Shown: piece after piece, positions 45,793-53,335 of the stretch | How positions within the stretch are numbered: the stretch's first letter is position 1 | How the letters are laid out: the number at the start of each line of letters is the position of its first letter | DNA from: Bog-756 sp963769765 | GTDB taxonomy: Bacteria; Actinomycetota; Acidimicrobiia; Acidimicrobiales; RAAP-2 | Assembly: GCA_963769765.1 (NCBI GenBank) | Contig: CAVYNA010000003.1 | Coordinates: 496,001 to 560,000 of the forward strand | Reading direction: 5' to 3' | Length of the DNA: 64,000 nt | Notes under the pieces: generated by a model | Database searches by the model: none | What the model saw: the letters and a program-made list of their open reading frames with translations, nothing else | What the model was told of the DNA's origin: nothing | Translations under genes and position numbers: made by a program

Positions 45793-46752
45793 TTACCCGC
45801 TGTTGCTCACCGCCGCCGGTTCATCGGACCTCTCGGCCGCCGCGGCGATCCGACGCAGGAACCGACGGACCGTGGTGTCCGCCAGTCGCCGGGCGAAGTC
45901 GGGTTCGTCCTTCCAGCCGGCGGTCGCGGGCGGGAGCCGGAACCGGCCGAAGAGGTGCAACTCCGTGCGCTCGGGATCGAGCGCCGACAGGCTGAACGTG
46001 GCCTCGAGGCGCGAGGCGTCGCCGCCGGGGAGGAACTGCTCCCACGCAAGGTCGAGTGTGACGGACCCGTCTCCGGCGCCGTCACCGTCGCCCGACACCG
46101 GGTGCATCGCCAACACGCATCCGTCGGTCCAATCGGGGCTCTGCGGGTCCAGACCTGTACCGAACGCGTCCACGTCGCCGAACGCTTCGAGTGCACGCCC
46201 GGCGATCCATGAGTCCTGTCCGAGCGCGAGCGCCACGGCATCGATCGAGCGTTCGATCTGCACCGAGTCCTCGACGACGAGGCTCGCAGGCGCATGCCGG
46301 TGCTCGGCTGCCTCGGTGATCGTGCCGCGCTCGAGCTCGCGGTCCCGTTCGAGCAGTGCCGCAAGTGTGGTCGTCGCGAGCTCCGTGCGGATCGCCCCGG
46401 TCGCCGCGCTCCAGATCTCGTGCAGTGGGCACCGGTGCTCCCACCGGCAGGGACCGTCCCCGAGTGAGCAGTGCTGCGGGGTGAGGGCCCCTTCACCGGC
46501 CTCGACCACCTCGAGCACCGAGATCTCCTCCGGCGCCCGGGCCAGGCGGTAACCGCCGTCCTTGCCGGCTCTCGAGGCCGCAAGGCCCGCGTGGACAAGG
46601 CTCCCGAGGATCTGCGAGGCGTAGGTGAGGGGCACGTCCATGTCGGCGACGACCTCACGGACCTTGCGGAACTCCCCGGATCCGTGGGCCCGCGCGAGAC
46701 AGAGCGCCGAGCGGACCACGTAGTCGCCACGCTTGGAGAGGGTCAGGTCCAC
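45793..46752 (-). CDS. Rrf2-family Cys-cluster regulator fused to a SRPBCC-like domain
   Basis: A 319-residue protein in two parts. Residues 1 to about 140 are an Rrf2 winged-helix regulator (LTLSKRGDYVVRSALCLA, VPLTYASQILGSLVHAGL, GKDGGYRLARAPEEISVLEVVEA). It has three Cys at about 95, 102 and 108 (C-x6-C-x5-C) that match the Fe-S ligands of NsrR/IscR types. Residues about 155-310 resemble a SRPBCC ligand-binding domain (VQIERSIDAVALALGQ near its start, then beta-rich VTLDLAWEQFLPG). Typical Rrf2 proteins end near 150 residues, so the fusion is unusual. TACCCT lies 7 bases before the GTG (leaderless). It is divergent from a polyferredoxin operon that it may control. Confidence 0.8.
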   Translation of the reverse strand: MDLTLSKRGDYVVRSALCLARAHGSGEFRKVREVVADMDVPLTYASQILGSLVHAGLAASRAGKDGGYRLARAPEEISVLEVVEAGEGALTPQHCSLGDGPCRWEHRCPLHEIWSAATGAIRTELATTTLAALLERDRELERGTITEAAEHRHAPASLVVEDSVQIERSIDAVALALGQDSWIAGRALEAFGDVDAFGTGLDPQSPDWTDGCVLAMHPVSGDGDGAGDGSVTLDLAWEQFLPGGDASRLEATFSLSALDPERTELHLFGRFRLPPATAGWKDEPDFARRLADTTVRRFLRRIAAAAERSDEPAAVSNSG

Positions 46753-46759
46753 GGCAATC

Positions 46760-46811
46760 AGGGTAGCGGAACAATACGTAAAGTCAAGTACTTGATGTTT
46801 AGTCACTGACT
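46760..46811. promoter_or_regulatory. Rrf2-gene promoter with overlapping palindromes in the divergent control region
   Basis: On the minus strand TTGACT (46787-46782), 16 bases and TACCCT (46765-46760) form a strong promoter for the Rrf2-type gene. The perfect 12-base palindrome TCAAGTACTTGA (46784-46795) overlaps the -35, and AGTCA-C-TGACT (46801-46811) lies beside it. Autorepression and control of the divergent operon are inferred. Confidence 0.6.
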
Positions 46812-46870
46812 GATTATTGTGATCCTTGCTCGCAGGAACGCTCCCCGGAGCACGAGGAAGGAGGCGCTCC

Positions 46871-48421
46871 ATGGTGGTCATCGCAGAACCCGACGTGAGC
46901 GTGTCGGATCCGGTCGCGACGGCGGTCCACCTCCGGCCACGGGACACCGAGGGCATGGCCGAGCGGTTTGCCGCCACCGACCCCCCGAGCGGATGGGACG
47001 TCGCCAGGGTGCCCGCGGTCGGTCGGCTCCTCCACCATCGCCGGTTCCAGTTCGCCCTCATCCTCCCCAACCAGATCGTCTTCTGGCTCGTGATCCTCTC
47101 GGGGCTTGCCGGCACCGTTGTGCCCGGTCTCAACTTCGGCACCGCGATCACCTGGTACCTGTGGTTCTGCCTCGTCTTCGTGATGATGGTGGTGATCGGT
47201 CGAGCCTGGTGCGCGATGTGCCCGTTCGGCGGGTTCGCGGAGTGGATCCAGCGGCGCACCTTCTGGGGTCGGAAGCAGGGCCCGATCGGACTCGGCCTCA
47301 AAGTGCCCCCGTCGATTGCCCGCTACGGGTTCCTCTGGTCGGTGGGGATGTTCCTGGGGCTCACCTTCATCGAGGAGTACTTCAACATCGCGGGCCCGGG
47401 CACTCCGGCCGCGACGTCGTGGATGGTGGTCGGCATCGTCGCCACCGCGGTGATCTTCTTCCTCGTGTTCGAGCGGCGCAGCTTCTGCAGGTACTTCTGT
47501 CCGCTCACCGCATTGATCGGCTCGGTCGGTGCGATGGGCACCGCCGCCGGCTTCCGGACCCGTGATCGCAACCAGTGCATCAACTGCGCCACCAAGGACT
47601 GCATGCGCGGCGGTGAGAACGGCTACGCCTGCCCGTGGTACACGTGGCCCGGCAGTGCCGAGACGAACCTCTCCTGCGGGCTCTGTACGGAGTGCTACAA
47701 GTCCTGCCCGTCGGGCAATGTCGGTCTGTTCGTCCAGCGGCCCCTCACTTCGGTCATCGCCCCACGCCGTCGTCGGGCCGATGTGGCCTGGGCGATCGCA
47801 CTGCTGTGGGGCCTCGTCCTGTACCAGCAGATCAACGCGACGAGCGCCTATGCGGCCGTCGACACCTGGCTCAATGCCCGCCTGCACGTGCCGCACTACC
47901 CGAACCCCGTCGGCTACCTGGGCATCATCGTGCTCATCGCCGGCGCGACCGCGGGGCTCGGATGGCTGCTCTCGAAGGCATTCGCCCGCCCCGACCTCCC
48001 GGTGACCGGCCAGGGCGGCTTCCTCGAGCGGACCAGCAGGTTCCGCGCCTTCTTCCTCCCGCTCGCGTACGGCCTCATTCCGCTGGTCGGTGCGGACTAC
48101 TTCGCCCGGCAGCTCCCGAAATTCCTCGAGTTCGTCCCGCGCCTGATCCCCGCGATCGGCCATCCCTTCGGGCTCGGATCGGTGCATTCGAGGCTCTACA
48201 ACGCCTCGCTGCTGCAGGGCAACGGCGTGGTCGTCGTGCAGCTCGTCGTGATCGGCATGGGCGCCGCCGCCGCGATCTACGCGACATGGCGCATTTCGGG
48301 CCGGGAGCTCGTGCCCATCGCGACGCGCACACTCGGCGTCCGGCTGTCGGCGGTCGGGATCGTCGTGCTCTGCGCAGCAGTTGCCGGATTCTTGTACGTG
48401 ATCATGCACGCCGCGACGTAG
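46871..48421 (+). CDS. Membrane-bound polyferredoxin (NapH/CcoG/NosR C-terminal-like)
   Basis: A 516-residue membrane electron carrier. Helices at about residues 62-85, 92-112, 152-170 and 183-202 surround CAMCP (114-117) and CRYFCP (206-210). Two [4Fe-4S] sites follow: Cys 236/239/244/254 and Cys 269/272/275/279 (CGLCTECYKSCP). Four more helices end the protein. This layout is shared by NapH, NosR and CcoG, which pass electrons across or along the membrane. AAGGAGG lies 6 bases before ATG 46871. It is co-directional with the flavoprotein 12 bases downstream. Confidence 0.85.
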   Translation: MVVIAEPDVSVSDPVATAVHLRPRDTEGMAERFAATDPPSGWDVARVPAVGRLLHHRRFQFALILPNQIVFWLVILSGLAGTVVPGLNFGTAITWYLWFCLVFVMMVVIGRAWCAMCPFGGFAEWIQRRTFWGRKQGPIGLGLKVPPSIARYGFLWSVGMFLGLTFIEEYFNIAGPGTPAATSWMVVGIVATAVIFFLVFERRSFCRYFCPLTALIGSVGAMGTAAGFRTRDRNQCINCATKDCMRGGENGYACPWYTWPGSAETNLSCGLCTECYKSCPSGNVGLFVQRPLTSVIAPRRRRADVAWAIALLWGLVLYQQINATSAYAAVDTWLNARLHVPHYPNPVGYLGIIVLIAGATAGLGWLLSKAFARPDLPVTGQGGFLERTSRFRAFFLPLAYGLIPLVGADYFARQLPKFLEFVPRLIPAIGHPFGLGSVHSRLYNASLLQGNGVVVVQLVVIGMGAAAAIYATWRISGRELVPIATRTLGVRLSAVGIVVLCAAVAGFLYVIMHAAT

Positions 48422-48433
48422 GAGACGATTCGG

Positions 48434-50131
48434 ATGACCCTCACTGATGTCCGACGTGAACTGCTTGCCGCTCCCCACGTCACCGTGCTCGTCGACCGGT
48501 GCGCCGGGTGCGAGGAGTGTCTGGTGCGCTGCCCCACCGGAGCCCTCGCGCTCGACGCAGATCCCTGGGTGATCATCGCCGACGACAAGGCCTGCGTGGG
48601 ATGTCGGCAGTGCGAGCGCACGTGTCCGTTCGCCGCCATCGAAGTCGAAGGTCCGGCACTCTCAGGACTCCGGGTCGAACTCGCCCCGGAGCACCCGGTC
48701 CACCTCTTGTCCGACCGGACCGAGACGCGTCGGGGCATCGTGGATGCGACGGACGCCCTTGCCGAAGCGGAGCGGTGCCTGGCCTGTCCCGATCCGACCT
48801 GCGTCCGCGGCTGCCCGGCCCACAACGACATTCCCGGGTTCATCGCCGCCCTCCGGGAAGGAGACCTCGGCCGAGCGCACACGGTCCTCCGGCGGACCAG
48901 TGTGCTGCCGGATGTCTGCTCACGCGTCTGCGACCAAGCAGTCCAGTGCGAAGGCGCGTGCAGCTGGTCGCTGGCCGGGTTCGAGCCCGTGGCGATCGGC
49001 GCCCTCGAGCGCTTCGTGGCCGACCACGCACCGGTGCCCCCGCCTGCGGCACCGACCGGGCCCCCGCTCGACCTCGACGTCGCCGTGGTCGGATCGGGCC
49101 CTGCCGGACTGGCCGCCGCCTGGGAGCTCGTCGAGGCCGGGGCCAGGGTCACCGTCCACGAAAAGGACCAGGTGGCGGGCGGCCTGCTCGGGTGGGGGAT
49201 CCCCGAGTTCACGCTCCCGGCCTCGATCGTCAGGCGCCCGGTCGCAGCCCTCGCGGAGGCCGGCGTCGAGTTCCGGTTCAACAGCGCGGTCACACCGGAG
49301 GGCCTCGAGGAGCTGCTCGCCACCCACCACGCGGTGGTGCTCGCGGTCGGTGCCGGCGAGCCGCTCCGCCTGCCCGTCGATGGTGCAGACCTCGACGGGG
49401 TATGGGACGCGACCCGGTTCCTCGTCGAGGGCGGGGAGGCGCTGGCGGGCGGCGGGTCCCTCCCCGCCCTCGACGCAAGGAGCGCCGACCGCGAGCCGTT
49501 GGTGCTCGTGGTCGGTGCGGGCAACACGGCCATGGACGTCGCCCGGACCGCGCGCAGGCTCGGTGCCCGGGCGGTCTGTGTGGACTGGATGGATCGTCGC
49601 TTCGCCCCGGTGCGACCCGACGAGCTGGTCGAGGCCGAGGAGGAGGGCGTCGACATCCGCTTCAGCATCACTGTCGACCACCTGGAAGGACGCGGGGGAC
49701 GCGTGGACACGGCCGTGCTCTCCCGGACGCGACAGCGCAGCGCGGAGGTGTCTCCGGTCGTCGAGGAGGAATGTGCGACGCGGCTAGAGGTCGACCTCGT
49801 CGTCATGGCCATGGGGTACCGGCTCGACCGTGCGCTCTCCGCGTGCAGCCCGGGCGTTCCCGTGAAGAAGGAGGCGCCGAGCCTCCCGGATCGCGCGTGG
49901 CTGGCGAGCGGGCTGATGGCCAACCCGGCCCCGAGGTTCGCACGCAACCAGCCGGTCGGCACACTCGCGCTCGGCCGCGAGACCGCCAGGCGGGCCGCTG
50001 GCACCCCACGGGCACACCGGCTCTGGACGGTCGGGGACGCGCTGACCGGTCCCGCCACGGTGGTCGAGGCCATGGCACAGGGGCGGGAGGCCGCCCGGCG
50101 CATCGTCGCGCTGGGAATATTGCGCGGCTGA
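48434..50131 (+). CDS. Ferredoxin-fused FAD/NAD(P) oxidoreductase (GltD-like)
   Basis: A 565-residue soluble flavoprotein. An N-terminal two-cluster ferredoxin has Cys 23/26/29/33 and 54/57/60/64. A GltD-type Fe-S region follows (CLACPDPTCVRGCPAHNDIP, then CSRVCDQAVQCEGAC). After it come the FAD site VVGSGPAGLAAAWEL and the NAD(P) site VVGAGNTAMDVARTA, and the end TVGDALTGPATVVEAM closes FAD binding. It likely moves electrons between NAD(P)H and the membrane polyferredoxin encoded just upstream. No glutamate synthase large subunit is near, so a GltBD role is unlikely. Confidence 0.85.
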   Translation: MTLTDVRRELLAAPHVTVLVDRCAGCEECLVRCPTGALALDADPWVIIADDKACVGCRQCERTCPFAAIEVEGPALSGLRVELAPEHPVHLLSDRTETRRGIVDATDALAEAERCLACPDPTCVRGCPAHNDIPGFIAALREGDLGRAHTVLRRTSVLPDVCSRVCDQAVQCEGACSWSLAGFEPVAIGALERFVADHAPVPPPAAPTGPPLDLDVAVVGSGPAGLAAAWELVEAGARVTVHEKDQVAGGLLGWGIPEFTLPASIVRRPVAALAEAGVEFRFNSAVTPEGLEELLATHHAVVLAVGAGEPLRLPVDGADLDGVWDATRFLVEGGEALAGGGSLPALDARSADREPLVLVVGAGNTAMDVARTARRLGARAVCVDWMDRRFAPVRPDELVEAEEEGVDIRFSITVDHLEGRGGRVDTAVLSRTRQRSAEVSPVVEEECATRLEVDLVVMAMGYRLDRALSACSPGVPVKKEAPSLPDRAWLASGLMANPAPRFARNQPVGTLALGRETARRAAGTPRAHRLWTVGDALTGPATVVEAMAQGREAARRIVALGILRG

Positions 50132-50217
50132 CCGCAGGGGGGCGGGCTCCCCCACCCGAGTCGGGTATCCGGAGGGTCGTGCGGTCGAGCGCCTGCGAAC
50201 TCTGCGAGGATCCCATC

Positions 50218-51066
50218 GTGCAGATCACCCCGCGCTACGAGGGCCCGCCGGTCATCGATCTCGATGCCGTGGTGGACGACCCGAGCGGTCCCTTCCTCCG
50301 CCAGCGCACGCGCCTCGTCGAGGTGCTCGGGGGGTTGACCACGGACGAGTGGCGTGCACCGAGCCGGTGTGCCGGATGGACCACCCAGGACGTGGTCGAG
50401 CACCTCGCGGGTGTCAGCCGCTTCTGGCTCTTCTCCTTCGGAGCGGGACTCGGGGGTGCGCCGACCCGCATCCTCGCGTCCTTCGATCCGGTCGCCGTCC
50501 CCGCCGCGATGGTCGACGCGGCCCGGGGAGACCCGCCGACCGCGACCCTCGGGCGCCTCGACGCCGCCAACATGGAGCTCGCGGAGCTCCTCGGTGCCCG
50601 CACGACCGCCGAATGGTCGACCCTCGCCGAGGCACCGCCCGGGCACCTTGCGCTCCGGGCGGCCGTGGCCCACGCGTTGTGGGACTCCTGGATCCACGAG
50701 CGCGACATCCTCCTCCCCCTCTCGCGCGAGCCGTCAGTCGAGCCCGACGAGGTGACGCTCGCGCTCGCCTACGCCGCGGCGATCGGTCCCGCCTTCCGGG
50801 CGACGATCGGCGCGACGGAATCCGGCACGCTCGACGTGGAGGCGCGCCGCCCCGACGTCCGGCTCTCCATCGACGTCGGCGCGGTCGTCGAGGTGCGCCA
50901 GGGCGGCACGGAGCGGTCGCCCGCACGGATCGAAGGGAGCGCGGTCGAGCTCATCGAGGGCCTGAGCTTCCGCGGTCCGCCACCGGTCATCGACGACGAC
51001 CATCGCTGGATGCTCGAAGGGCTCGACGCCGCGTTCGAGGTCGGCTCCTCCCCCGGGGGCTCCTGA
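50218..51066 (+). CDS. Maleylpyruvate-isomerase-type (mycothiol-dependent, DinB-fold) protein
   Basis: A 282-residue protein. The N-terminal domain has the actinobacterial MDMPI signature CAGWTTQDVVEHLAGVSRFW and a later His in ALWDSWIHERDI, consistent with a metal-bound thiol site. The C-terminal part (about residues 190-280) is a sterol-carrier-like beta domain typical of the family. The reaction is not known. GAGGA lies 7 bases before GTG 50218; GTG 50179 is an alternative start. Confidence 0.75.
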   Translation: MQITPRYEGPPVIDLDAVVDDPSGPFLRQRTRLVEVLGGLTTDEWRAPSRCAGWTTQDVVEHLAGVSRFWLFSFGAGLGGAPTRILASFDPVAVPAAMVDAARGDPPTATLGRLDAANMELAELLGARTTAEWSTLAEAPPGHLALRAAVAHALWDSWIHERDILLPLSREPSVEPDEVTLALAYAAAIGPAFRATIGATESGTLDVEARRPDVRLSIDVGAVVEVRQGGTERSPARIEGSAVELIEGLSFRGPPPVIDDDHRWMLEGLDAAFEVGSSPGGS

Positions 51067-51105
51067 CCAGGGGGGCCGACCGCCGGGGTCAGGCCCGGGC
51101 GGGTC

Positions 51106-51930
51106 TCATCCGAGCCTGATGAGGGCGAGCTGCGTGCCCTGGGCCACCAGGCGACCGGTCCGGTCCCAGACGAAGCAGGCCTCGTCGACTCGCTGCGCGT
51201 CGACGAGCTGCGCTCGCTGGAGCACCCGCACCGGCCCCGGCGCGGGCAACGCACGCACATAGACCGAGAGCTCGAGGGTCGGGACCCACCCGGCCCGTTC
51301 GATGTCGAACGTGGCCGGAGGGTAGCCGTCGACCGCGTAGAGGAGCGAGACGGGATCGAATGGCTCCCCGCGGGGAAGCCCGAGCCAGCCCCGGAGCTCA
51401 CCACGACCCGCGGGCCGCACGACCGCCCGCTCGTACGAGTCGGGTTCGAGCCGGACCTCGACGTGCTCCATGATGGACACCGACACTCCGGACTCCGTCG
51501 TCGGGACGAGGCGCACGCACTCCTCCCACGGGACGCCGCCCGCCGCCGGCAGGCCCTGTGACCAGAAGGGCTCCGTCGGCCCGAGCGTCGCGGTGGTGAT
51601 GACCGCTTCGACGCAGGTCCGGTCGCCCTGGAGGAGCCGTGTCCGCACCTGGCTGGCCGATCTCCCGGCACGCAGCACTTCGGTCTGGATCGTCACCGGG
51701 CCGGGATCAGGGGAGCTCACGTAGGTCGCGCTCGCCGCGATCGGATGGGCATGGGCGCCCTCCGCGATCGCCGCCCGTCCCAGCATCGCGAGGAGGTAGC
51801 CGCCGTTCGGCTTGCCGGCGATGGTCCACCGTTCGTCGACGAGGGCCTCGTAGCTGCCGGTCCCGACGGGCGCGATTCCGCTGACGTCCGCGAAGGAGGC
51901 GACGGTCAGACCGTCGGCCCCGATAGTCAC
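51106..51930 (-). CDS. Acyl-CoA thioesterase family protein (double hotdog)
   Basis: A 274-residue protein resembling TesB-like thioesterases of the TesB_N/TesB_C type: GKPNGGYLLAMLGRAA, then SATYVSSPDPGPVTIQTEVLRAGRSASQVRTRL, and a second half with TLELSVYVRALPAPG and CFVWDRTGRLVAQGTQLA. Its GTG overlaps the stop of the HxlR regulator (GTGA), so the two form a coupled regulator-enzyme pair. Confidence 0.8.
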   Translation of the reverse strand: MTIGADGLTVASFADVSGIAPVGTGSYEALVDERWTIAGKPNGGYLLAMLGRAAIAEGAHAHPIAASATYVSSPDPGPVTIQTEVLRAGRSASQVRTRLLQGDRTCVEAVITTATLGPTEPFWSQGLPAAGGVPWEECVRLVPTTESGVSVSIMEHVEVRLEPDSYERAVVRPAGRGELRGWLGLPRGEPFDPVSLLYAVDGYPPATFDIERAGWVPTLELSVYVRALPAPGPVRVLQRAQLVDAQRVDEACFVWDRTGRLVAQGTQLALIRLG

Positions 51931-52412
51931 GCCGGCTCCCCGCGCACCGCGTCGACCAACGGCTCGACCGCACCCGGCCCCGCCACGGCGCGCACGTCCC
52001 GGGCGGCGAGTGGTCCCCCGCAGGCAGCGCAGACGAGGACCGCTTGGGTCGCGTGCCCGCACGCCGTGTGCACGACCTCGATCGGTGCACCGCGTGGCGC
52101 GGCGTACCGGTCGCCCCACTGGCGCATGGTGGTGATGACCGGCCAGAGATCGCGACCCTTGTCGGTGAGCCGGTACTCGAAGCGCGGCGGGCGGGTGGTG
52201 TACCCGACCCGCACGAAGATGCCCGCGTCGACGAGCCGCCGGAGCCGCTCGGTGAGGATGTTGCTCGAGATCCCGAGTCGGGAGCGGAACTGGTCGAAGC
52301 GGCGGACACCGAGGAACGCGTCACGGACGATGAGCATCGTCCACCACTCCCCGACGATCTCCAGGCACTGCGCGACCGAACAGTGCATCTCCCCGAAACT
52401 CTTGCGCTCCAC
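51927..52412 (-). CDS. HxlR-family transcriptional regulator
   Basis: A 161-residue winged-helix regulator: CSVAQCLEIVGEWWTMLIVRDAFLGVRRFDQFRSRLGISSNILTERLRRLVDAG-type HxlR core, with Cys near the N-terminus that is redox-active in some relatives. The C-terminal 50 residues carry HTACGHATQAVLVCAACGG, a second Cys cluster that may bind zinc. GTG 52412 is preferred over ATG 52436 because TACGAT lies 7 bases upstream (leaderless). It is coupled to the thioesterase gene. Confidence 0.85.
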   Translation of the reverse strand: MERKSFGEMHCSVAQCLEIVGEWWTMLIVRDAFLGVRRFDQFRSRLGISSNILTERLRRLVDAGIFVRVGYTTRPPRFEYRLTDKGRDLWPVITTMRQWGDRYAAPRGAPIEVVHTACGHATQAVLVCAACGGPLAARDVRAVAGPGAVEPLVDAVRGEPA

Positions 52413-52419
52413 CTCTGCG

Positions 52420-52443
52420 ATCGTAGTGAGTTGCATGATGCAA
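52420..52443 (-). promoter_or_regulatory. HxlR promoter with palindromic operator
   Basis: TACGAT (52425-52420) is the -10 of the leaderless HxlR gene, and TGGCAT 17 bases upstream could be a weak -35. Between them lies the perfect dyad TTGCAT-C-ATGCAA (52443-52431). A dimeric regulator bound there would block the promoter, pointing to autorepression. Confidence 0.5.
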
Positions 52444-52501
52444 TGCCATCTTCGACGGTGCTCCGGACGGTGGCCGGGGAGTGTGGGCGTGCTCGAGAGC
52501 C

Positions 52502-53335
52502 CTACCCGATGACCGGGAACCTGCGCTCGGCCGCCAGCCGGTCGAGCGTGGCCTGCATGACGTCGACCACCTCGTCGTAGCAGTGGCGCACGACGGCGTC
52601 GTCGTCCGCGTCCTCGGGTCCGTACTGGCGGGTCCAGTCGATCGGCTCGCCGAGCTCGACGGTGATCTTCGACGGGAGCGGCCACGTCGGGATGCCGCCC
52701 GGGACGAGACCGAGGGGTGGTCCGAGCACGAGCGGCCAGGTCTTGATCCGGAACAGTCGGTCGATGCCGGACAATCTGGCGAACCGCTCACCGCGGGCCA
52801 GCACGATGACCGTCTCGTGCGCTCCGATGGAGACCGCCGGCACCACCGGGACACGGGTCCGCAACGCGAGGCGGACGAAGCCGCAGCGGTCACCGAACGC
52901 GATCCGGTTCCGCTCGGAGAATGGCCGGAACACCTCGTAGTCACCGCCGGGGAAGACGCAGAGGATCCCCCCCGACGTGAGGATCGCCTCCGCATCCTGC
53001 TGGCCGGCTTCGATGGCACCCGCCCGGCGGAGCACGGCACCGATACCGGGGATCCCGAGGAGGAAGGAGTGGAAGAGCGCGTAGAGCGGCTCCTCTTCGC
53101 CGCGCTCGCGCCACCAGGCGGTGAGGAGAACCGGAAGATCCGGAGGAGTCTGGCCGCCTGAGTGGTTGCCCACGACGAGGAACGGGCCCCGCTCGGGGAG
53201 CCGCTCGAAGCCGGTGACCGATGGCCGGAAGTAGGACGCGTAGATCTCGAGGATGGGCCGGACCGCACGGAGGAAATCGGGGTCGCGCAGGGCGCCCGCC
53301 TCGACCACCGGGGCCCTGTCGTCGCCGGATGTCAT
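52502..53335 (-). CDS. 1-acyl-glycerol-3-phosphate acyltransferase-like protein (PlsC family)
   Basis: A 277-residue acyltransferase of the PlsC superfamily. The acyl-acceptor motif is NHSGGQTPPD, i.e. NHxxxxxxD with Gly-Gly rather than the usual HX4D, and FPGGDYEVFRPF supplies the FPEG-like block. Relatives act in phospholipid or triacylglycerol synthesis. Its ATG overlaps the WS/DGAT stop (ATGA). The atypical H-x4-D motif leaves the substrate uncertain. Confidence 0.75.
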   Translation of the reverse strand: MTSGDDRAPVVEAGALRDPDFLRAVRPILEIYASYFRPSVTGFERLPERGPFLVVGNHSGGQTPPDLPVLLTAWWRERGEEEPLYALFHSFLLGIPGIGAVLRRAGAIEAGQQDAEAILTSGGILCVFPGGDYEVFRPFSERNRIAFGDRCGFVRLALRTRVPVVPAVSIGAHETVIVLARGERFARLSGIDRLFRIKTWPLVLGPPLGLVPGGIPTWPLPSKITVELGEPIDWTRQYGPEDADDDAVVRHCYDEVVDVMQATLDRLAAERRFPVIG

